Shown in pieces: positions 58,736 to 64,000 of a stretch of 64,000 nt of DNA. Position numbers and translations under genes: made by a program. The stretch lies in assembly GCA_903907865.1 (NCBI GenBank), contig CAIVPR010000044.1, positions 248,001 to 312,000 of the forward strand, written 5' to 3'. The notes under the pieces were generated by a model that ran no database searches, was not told the origin of the DNA, and saw only the letters and a list, made by a program, of their open reading frames with translations. This DNA is from an uncultured Acidobacteriia bacterium (lineage in GTDB: Bacteria; Acidobacteriota; Terriglobia; Bryobacterales; Bryobacteraceae). Within the stretch, counting starts at the first letter, position 1, and the number at the start of each line of letters is the position of its first letter.

Positions 58736-59539
58736 CTAGGACTCCCCGCCGTCGTCCAACGGCTCGATCGCGTCAACGGACTCGGCGTCGGCAGCAGCGG
58801 CCTGCTCTGGAGTCTCCATGGGCGGCGTGAGTGTCCCCAGCCGCTGTTCCAGGGCGGCGATCACCGCCCGCAGAATCTTGGTGCGGGCCCAGCGGCGCGA
58901 GGTGGCCTCCACGATGGTCCAGGAGGCGTGGGACTCCTCCGTGCGGTCAAGAATGTCCTCGGAGGCCGCGAGGTATTCCGCGTACTTCTTGTGGCGCGCC
59001 CAATCGGACTTGGTGACGCGCCACGCTTCCAGCGGATTTGCCTCGATGGCCTTGAAGCGCTTCTCCTGCTCCTTGCGACTGATGTGGAGGAAGAACTTGA
59101 CGATAACGGTACCGTCGTCGGCAAGCGTGCGCTCAAAGTCGATGATGTCGCTGTAGGCCGCGCGCCAATCTTTTTCGGGCACCAAGCCTTCGACCCGCTC
59201 CGCAAGAACGCGGCTGTACCAGCTTTGGTCGAAGATGGCCATTTCACCGGCGGGTGGAACCAGGAGCCAGAAGCGTCGCAGCCAGGGCCGGTTGAGTTCG
59301 AAGGCCCTGGGGGCGGAAATGGAGTGTAGCTTGAAGCCACGCGGATCGAGGCGCTGGGTAAGGGTGGAAATAGCTGTGCCTTTGCCCGCGGCATCCCAGC
59401 CCTCGAAGACGATGATCGAGGAAATTCGGTGATCCCAGCAGGTCTTTTCAAGGTCGTACAGGCGACGCTGTAGGCCCGGCAGGACGCTCGCGTACTCTGC
59501 GTCCGACAGTTTCCGTTTCAAGTTGACGTTTTCGAGCAT
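58736..59539 (-). CDS. PPK2-family polyphosphate kinase / nucleotide phosphotransferase, copy 2
   Basis: A protein of 267 residues (MLENVNLKRKLSDAEYASVL): FEGWDAAGKGTAISTLTQRL (Walker A), MAIFDQSWYSRVLAERV (Walker B, with Gln where copy 1 has Arg), WTIVEATSRRWARTKILRAV and an acidic tail (EQAAAADAESVDAIEPLDDG). Both proteins begin with MLEN and share layout, so they arose by duplication. One may be catalytic and one structural, as in fused PPK2 proteins, but this cannot be told here. Confidence 0.92.
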   Translation of the reverse strand: MLENVNLKRKLSDAEYASVLPGLQRRLYDLEKTCWDHRISSIIVFEGWDAAGKGTAISTLTQRLDPRGFKLHSISAPRAFELNRPWLRRFWLLVPPAGEMAIFDQSWYSRVLAERVEGLVPEKDWRAAYSDIIDFERTLADDGTVIVKFFLHISRKEQEKRFKAIEANPLEAWRVTKSDWARHKKYAEYLAASEDILDRTEESHASWTIVEATSRRWARTKILRAVIAALEQRLGTLTPPMETPEQAAAADAESVDAIEPLDDGGES

Positions 59540-59646
59540 GAACGCGGGTGCCGATTGGAAGGATAGCAGGTGGGCACAGCCGGTCGATCACTCGTTCGAC
59601 TCGGAAGGTCGGCAGACCTAGGCCCTTCCGAGTAGAATGCAGAGTA

Positions 59647-60602
59647 GTGGACCTGATTGCGCTCCTCAGCCAGACCGAAGGCAAGACGCTCGAATTCAAG
59701 CGGGATCTGTCAACCCGATGGAGTCCTGAAGGCTCTGGTGGCCTTCGCGAACACGTCGGGCGGTGTTCTTGTCTTAGGAGTGGAAGACGCGACCAAAGAA
59801 GTGAAGGGCATTGGCAACATCCTCGCCGAGGAGGAGCGACTAGCCAATCTGATTGCGGACCAGCTCGCGCCAAAACTGGTTCCGTCAATCGACGTGATCC
59901 CATGGCGCAAGACGCACGTGCTCACGGTCGAAATCGTTTCTTCCAGCAGCATCCGAGGACGTAGTTCTGTTTCTCAGGAAGCACATGTCCAAGGAATCCG
60001 TCATCGGACCGGTCCGACGTACCGACGTGTGGACGTTTCCCCCGGTCGTGCTCCGGGAGGCAATCATGAACGCAATCGTCCATGCAGATTATGCACAGCC
60101 GGGCGCGCCGATCCGAGTGGCCATGTTCGATGACCGGATCGAAATCGAGAATCCTGGTCTTTTACCTTTCGGTCTGACGATTGACGATATCCGGCGGGGG
60201 ATCTCCAAGCTACGAAACCGGGTCATTGGCAGGGTTTTCCAAGAACTTGGTCTGATCGAACAGTGGGGGAGCGGAATCCAGCGCATGGTTGAAGCCTGTC
60301 GGGAACAGGGGCTGGTGGAGCCTCGGTTCGAGGAGATTGGAACCCATTTCCGGGTCACCTTGTCGGCAAAACGCGTCACGGACCCTGATCGCGATGAGCG
60401 GGACCGGGCCGTGTTGGAAGCGCTTGCCGACGGGCCCGGAGGACTGTCCACGTCGCAGGTGGCAAATCGAATCGGCGTTTCCGCGCGGACAGCCAGAACT
60501 CGGCTGGCGGCTCTCGTGGGGCGTGGTCTGGTGGCCGAGGTCGGGAGCAATCCACAGGATCCCAATCGGCGGTATTTCTTGTCACGATCCGCTGGAAACT
60601 GA
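59647..60602 (+). pseudogene. Broken AlbA_2-domain (Schlafen AlbA-2 / ATP-dependent) transcriptional regulator
   Basis: Three frames must be joined. Frame 1 (GTG at 59647): DLIALLSQTEGKTLEFKRDL. One extra A near 59711 shifts to frame 2: PDGVLKALVAFANTSGGVLV, LGVEDATKEVKGIGNILAEE. Near 59953 it shifts to frame 3: EDVVLFLRKHMSKESVIGPV, then PPVVLREAIMNAIVHADYAQ, LPFGLTIDDIRRGISKLRNR, and a C-terminal winged helix. About 150 residues expected between frames 2 and 3 are absent. The start, end and residue conservation are good, so the inactivation looks recent. The M1 peptidase gene follows. Confidence 0.85.
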
Positions 60603-60647
60603 GACCGCCGGATGGAATGCCCTCGTGCGGTGCGTTACGTTGGAACG

Positions 60648-62231
60648 ATGCCCACCCTCTTTCGGACTGGATTCGTTGTGCTAGCCTTGGCCAGTGGTCT
60701 GGCCGCGGATACATATCCGCGCCAGGCGTCCATCCGACCGGAGCACTACCAATTCCGGGTCACGCTGCGCGACGACTCCAACGAGATTTCCGGTGAAACC
60801 ACGTTGCGGGTCCAAGTCCTTCGGCACGGTCCGCAGCAGTCGTTTTGGCTGGATCTGGCCGACTCGATGGTAGTGGGCGAGATTTCGTCCCGAGGCAAGC
60901 CGGTCGGCTTCCGGCACAGCGGCGGACGGCTGGAAATGGATCTCCCGGCGACAGAGGGGCTCGCCGAGTTTACTGTGCGCTACCACGGCATACCGCGGTC
61001 GGGCCTCTTCATCGGCAAGAACCGCCATGGCAACCGCGCCTTCTTCAGTGTCAACTGGCCCGACAATGCGCGGCAATGGCTGCCAGTGGTGGACCACCCC
61101 TCTGCCAAGGCAACCAGCGAGTTCTGGGTGACGGCACCCGCGCACTACCAAGTTGTGTCCAACGGACTGCTGTCAGACCAGACGGACCTTCCAGACGGGA
61201 TGCGTTTGACGCACTGGGTGCAGTCCATTCCCATCGCGCCTTGGCTGAACGCGCTCGGAGTGGCGGAATTTGCGTCGAAGACGTTCGGAGCGGCGGCCGG
61301 GGTGCCATTGCAGAGCTGGGTCTTCCGCGAGGACAAGGTGCCCGCCGCACCCGCGCTGGAATCCCCCATGCGCCGGGCTGTTTCCTACTTTGCGGAGTAC
61401 GTGGGGCCTTACCCCTACGAGAAACTGGCGGGTGTCCAAGCCCTCGGGTTCGGCGGCGGCATGGAACTCGCGAGTTCGATCTTCTACGGGGAGCAGAACC
61501 TCCTTGTCCAGAGTGTGGATTCGTTGGTGGCGCACGAAGTCGCCCACCAATGGTTTGGCGATTCCGTGACGGAGAAGGATTGGGACGACGTCTGGCTGAG
61601 CGAGGGTTTCGCCACCTACTTCGCGCTTCTGTATCGCGAACACTACGAGGGACGTGACGGCTTCGCCGATGGCCTGCGGAGAAGCCGCGAAGTGGTCCTC
61701 GACCTGGAGCCGAAATTGCCGGGAGCAGCGGTTCGGCATGGCAACCTGTCGGACATGTCGAAGGTGCTGAACCGCATCGTGTATGAAAAGGGCGCGTGGG
61801 TCCTGCACATGCTGCGGATCCGGTTGGGCGACGAGGTGTTCCGTACCGGCATCCGCGAATACTACCGCCGATACCGTGACTCCAACGCCTCCACCGCCGA
61901 ACTTCGGCAGGTCATGGAGCAGGCGTCGGGACAGGATTTAGGCTGGTTCTTCGAACAGTGGTTGAATCGCGCGGGGTCGCCGAAGGTGTCCGGACGCTGG
62001 AGGTTCGACTCGGCCAAGGGTACGGTCGAAATCGACTTGGCACAGACGCAGCCGGGCCCGGCCTACCGGCTGGATTTCGACTTCGCACCAGCGTCTGGCG
62101 TGGGACACGCGGAAATGACGGAGAAGCGGCAGCACTTCTCCGTCAAGGTCGCGAAGGATCCGGGCAAGCTGGAGTTGGACCCGCTGTTGCGGGTCCTCGC
62201 CGGCCTCGGGGAGTTCACCCGGTCAAACTGA
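60648..62231 (+). CDS. Secreted M1-family (gluzincin) aminopeptidase
   Basis: About 527 residues from the ATG at 60648, with a signal peptide (LFRTGFVVLALASGLAA). The zinc site is HEVAHQWFGD (HEXXH at 296-300) with Glu319 in WLSEGFATYF. The family exopeptidase signature is degenerate here (GFGGGMELASS at 268-278 replaces GXMEN), which is common in some M1 branches. It cleaves N-terminal residues from peptides, probably in the periplasm. It converges on the ParA-like gene with two bases between stops. Confidence 0.92.
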   Translation: MPTLFRTGFVVLALASGLAADTYPRQASIRPEHYQFRVTLRDDSNEISGETTLRVQVLRHGPQQSFWLDLADSMVVGEISSRGKPVGFRHSGGRLEMDLPATEGLAEFTVRYHGIPRSGLFIGKNRHGNRAFFSVNWPDNARQWLPVVDHPSAKATSEFWVTAPAHYQVVSNGLLSDQTDLPDGMRLTHWVQSIPIAPWLNALGVAEFASKTFGAAAGVPLQSWVFREDKVPAAPALESPMRRAVSYFAEYVGPYPYEKLAGVQALGFGGGMELASSIFYGEQNLLVQSVDSLVAHEVAHQWFGDSVTEKDWDDVWLSEGFATYFALLYREHYEGRDGFADGLRRSREVVLDLEPKLPGAAVRHGNLSDMSKVLNRIVYEKGAWVLHMLRIRLGDEVFRTGIREYYRRYRDSNASTAELRQVMEQASGQDLGWFFEQWLNRAGSPKVSGRWRFDSAKGTVEIDLAQTQPGPAYRLDFDFAPASGVGHAEMTEKRQHFSVKVAKDPGKLELDPLLRVLAGLGEFTRSN

Positions 62232-62233
62232 GA

Positions 62234-62986
62234 CTACTTCAGCAGGTCGGCAACCGGATCGAGAGCCGCGAAGCACTCCCGCAACCAAGTGCGGCAATAG
62301 CGCTTCTCGGTGAAGCCACCATGGGTCCCGGCCGATTCGGCATAGGTCGAGAATGCCAGGCTGGAGCGGTCGACGGACTGGTAGACGGCACCGTCGAGCG
62401 GCGGCAGTGCGATTTCCCGAGCCCCGGCGGCCAACACATCCTTGCGGATGCTCGAATTGTCGTAGATCTCGAACTTCTGCGCCACGCCAAAATTGCGGAT
62501 GATGACGTAGTTGACGTCGCGGCCCAACTGCTGGAAGCATTCCTTCAAATGCCCGACGCTGTCGACGGCCCCGCCGAGCACGTAGACCACGGTGATCCCG
62601 AGTCCGCCGGAACCGGCTTCCTCCAGCGCGCCGCCCTTGTAGAGCCAAGTGCGGAGGTCTTCGCCCGAACGCGCGCCAAGGTCCACCAGCGCGATCCGGT
62701 GGCCGCCCTCCATGACGTAGTCGAGGACCGGAGCAATCCCGGTGGAATCGCCGACGTCCACCGAGGAGGTCTCGTTCTTGTGGAAGCGGAGGAGCTGCCC
62801 GGTGTTGCCCTCGGCGTCGAACGCGCGGTAAGAGAGCTTGCGGGCGTTGAGATAGTCGGCCAGGACGCGGGCGACGGTGGTCTTGCCGACGCCGCCCTTT
62901 TCACCGTGCGTCAGGATGAGGCGCGGCTTCTCGGCGGAAGCGGCCTTGGCTGTATCGTTTGCGATGGCGTTGTTTTCAGTGCTCAT
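62234..62986 (-). CDS. ParA/MinD-like P-loop ATPase
   Basis: A protein of 250 residues from the ATG at 62986. The deviant Walker A is EKGGVGKTTVARVLADYL (29-46). Other landmarks: YRAFDAEGNTGQLLRFHKNE, then VDLGARSGEDLRTWLYKGGA, YVLGGAVDSVGHLKECFQQL and IRNFGVAQKFEIYDNSSIRK. It lacks an obvious ParB. A helix-turn-helix gene lies four bases upstream in the same operon. Similar proteins occur in mobile and conjugative elements, and in plasmid segregation; a role here is open. Confidence 0.82.
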   Translation of the reverse strand: MSTENNAIANDTAKAASAEKPRLILTHGEKGGVGKTTVARVLADYLNARKLSYRAFDAEGNTGQLLRFHKNETSSVDVGDSTGIAPVLDYVMEGGHRIALVDLGARSGEDLRTWLYKGGALEEAGSGGLGITVVYVLGGAVDSVGHLKECFQQLGRDVNYVIIRNFGVAQKFEIYDNSSIRKDVLAAGAREIALPPLDGAVYQSVDRSSLAFSTYAESAGTHGGFTEKRYCRTWLRECFAALDPVADLLK

Positions 62987-62990
62987 GTTC

Positions 62991-63551
62991 TTATAAGTCC
63001 TCAATGCGGGAGAAGGGATGGACCGACCCTTTTTGGGGGCTGGTCCCGAAGATTCTTGCAACGGCGACCGCTGCGGCACCCCCTGCCGGGGTTGGCAGTG
63101 GTGCGAGCTGCGGCGGCGGGAGTGGAGTGGAGGCACGTTCGGGCTCCGGAATCAAGGGTTCTCGCTGCGCGGCAACGGCCACCGGAGGCGCAGGCACCGG
63201 CGCGGCTTCCCTGGCGGCTTCCCCGACCGCTTCGGGCCGGAGATCCAGCAGCGGTGCCAACAGCGAGTCCGATCCGATTGCGGACTTGAGCAGCCGACGT
63301 CGCTCCGTCAAACTCATGCGCCGGTAAAGCCGGAGCGTGGTGACCGCCAGCCGCGGAACGGGAGCGCCACCGGTCAGCCAATCTTCCACGGTGGCCACCG
63401 GGTACTCGAGAACCAGCGCCGCGTCGGCCAGCGTCAGTTCGCAACCGTCCATTTCCCTGCGGAGTGTTTCGGAGCTCGCTACGGGCATGAATTTGGTACG
63501 CAGGGCCTCAAGACCGGCTTCCAAGGCATCAAGCTTTTCAAGTGTAGTCAA
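62991..63551 (-). CDS. Helix-turn-helix-like protein with proline-rich tail, partner of the ParA-like ATPase
   Basis: About 186 residues if the TTG at 63551 is used; the frame is open to 63635 and the start is uncertain. The first part (LTTLEKLDALEAGLEALRTK, then CELTLADAALVLEYPVATVE, DWLTGGAPVPRLAVTTLRLY) is consistent with a small helix-turn-helix. The C-terminal half is Ala/Pro-rich and probably disordered. It ends four bases before the ATPase start, so the two are coupled. No family recognised. Confidence 0.6.
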   Translation of the reverse strand: MTTLEKLDALEAGLEALRTKFMPVASSETLRREMDGCELTLADAALVLEYPVATVEDWLTGGAPVPRLAVTTLRLYRRMSLTERRRLLKSAIGSDSLLAPLLDLRPEAVGEAAREAAPVPAPPVAVAAQREPLIPEPERASTPLPPPQLAPLPTPAGGAAAVAVARIFGTSPQKGSVHPFSRIEDL

Positions 63552-63675
63552 TGGATGTTGAAAGCTGATTACAGACGGAACGAGGCCGGACGGGATCGAC
63601 CAACTTTCAGGCCTCCAAAACAAAAGGTAGCACAACTGTTTTGGACATGGGTTGCTGGAGAGTGGTGATGCTGTT

Positions 63676-63701
63676 GCGGAACGGCCCGAAGACCGTTCCG
63701 C
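63676..63701. terminator. Hairpin between amidohydrolase and HTH genes
   Basis: A perfect 9-bp stem (GCGGAACGG / CCGTTCCGC) with an 8-base loop, 15 bp past the amidohydrolase stop. No T run follows on either strand, so it is only a possible terminator. The gap 63552-63716 holds nothing else. Confidence 0.4.
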
Positions 63702-63716
63702 CGAAGGGGTGGAGCA

Positions 63717-64000
63717 CTACTTGGGCTGGCTGTCGTCGCGCCGGATCCACTTGTAGGCCGCCAGCGAGTTCTTCCAGAAGTACTTCTCCGCAGCCGCCTT
63801 GCCCTTGGCCTCGAAGTAGCCGCGGACGATCTTCAGTTCGACCGGGTATTCTGCCCAGAGGTCGCTGTTCGGCCAGTCGCTGCCGTAGATCAGGCGGTCT
63901 TCGCCGAAGGTGGCCCACATCTCGTCGATGGTGGCCTTGTAGAAGTTGTAGTCGTCGGGCACCTTGCCGTTGACCTTCTTGGCGACGCCGGAAACCTTGG
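63717..64000 (-). CDS. Amidohydrolase (amidohydrolase-2 type), 5' end outside window
   Basis: The last 94 residues of a TIM-barrel amidohydrolase are present: FGEDRLIYGSDWPNSD, with the conserved Asp of the final strand, EYPVELKIVRGYFEAKGKA and the tail EKYFWKNSLAAYKWIRR. The stop is at 63717-63719. The rest lies beyond the window edge. This type of protein hydrolyses or decarboxylates small substrates such as lactones and carboxylates. Confidence 0.85.
   Translation of the reverse strand, partial: KVSGVAKKVNGKVPDDYNFYKATIDEMWATFGEDRLIYGSDWPNSDLWAEYPVELKIVRGYFEAKGKAAAEKYFWKNSLAAYKWIRRDDSQPK

Overview
This window looks like a chromosome piece from a GC-rich Acidobacteriota, most likely of the Bryobacter/Solibacter kind. 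That placement is inferred from content: an Oar-type TonB receptor with an N-terminal carboxypeptidase-regulatory-like domain, a ThuA-DUF1080 fusion, a PQQ dehydrogenase with a fused haem domain, a TPR/FG-GAP/UnbV secreted protein, and small dispersed palindromic repeats between genes. No ribosomal RNA or other phylogenetic marker is present.

Layout. 0-5.8 kb: histone-deacetylase-like hydrolase, ThuA-DUF1080 protein, Oar-like receptor. 6-11.8 kb: a three-gene RND efflux operon (TolC-like lipoprotein, adaptor, CzcA/CusA-type pump). 11.85-12.43 kb: a perfectly phased 45-bp (90-bp dimer) tandem repeat array. 12.7-23.8 kb: a defence and toxin-antitoxin island. It holds an orphan HigA-like antitoxin, a complete Zorya type I system (zorA-zorB-zorC-zorD, minus strand), a decayed BrnT-like toxin with a surviving CopG antitoxin, an orphan HicB, a putAbiC-like abortive infection protein and an intact BrnT/BrnA pair. 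This pair lies between the 3' end of a PQQ dehydrogenase gene and a partial copy of that same 3' end. 23.8-35.3 kb: PQQ dehydrogenase, TPR/UnbV protein, DUF433/DUF5615 pair, Fur-family regulator, UxaA-type dehydratase, sugar isomerase-like protein, HrpB helicase, HAD phosphatase. 35.7-42.3 kb: sialidase-like protein, 6-phosphogluconate dehydrogenase, PfkB kinase, two small membrane proteins of unknown role, DinB-like protein, LigB dioxygenase. 42.4-53.5 kb: B12/radical-SAM protein, HxlR regulator with a 5' lesion, DUF885 hydrolase, tRNA-Lys and tRNA-Leu, thioesterase, truncated glyoxalase, glycosyltransferase, methyltransferase, MFS transporter, DUF507, ribokinase, Uma2. 53.5-64 kb: MiaB, VapBC-like pair, amidase, two tandem PPK2 genes, a broken AlbA_2 regulator, M1 peptidase, ParA-like ATPase with a helix-turn-helix partner, and an amidohydrolase cut by the window edge.

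How it fits together. Sugar-acid and sugar metabolism (UxaA, Gnd, PfkB kinases, sialidase, TonB receptor, MFS) fits a soil polymer degrader. The Zorya system is the clearest defined multi-gene machine: a MotAB-like membrane motor (ZorAB) with two cytosolic effectors (ZorC, ZorD). Several independent signs show repeated gene gain and decay: 3'-end gene remnants beside intact genes (PQQ dehydrogenase, HAD phosphatase), toxins lost while antitoxins persist, and single-base lesions in regulators. Three dispersed palindromic repeat families occur, and one of them shows compensatory stem changes between its two copies.
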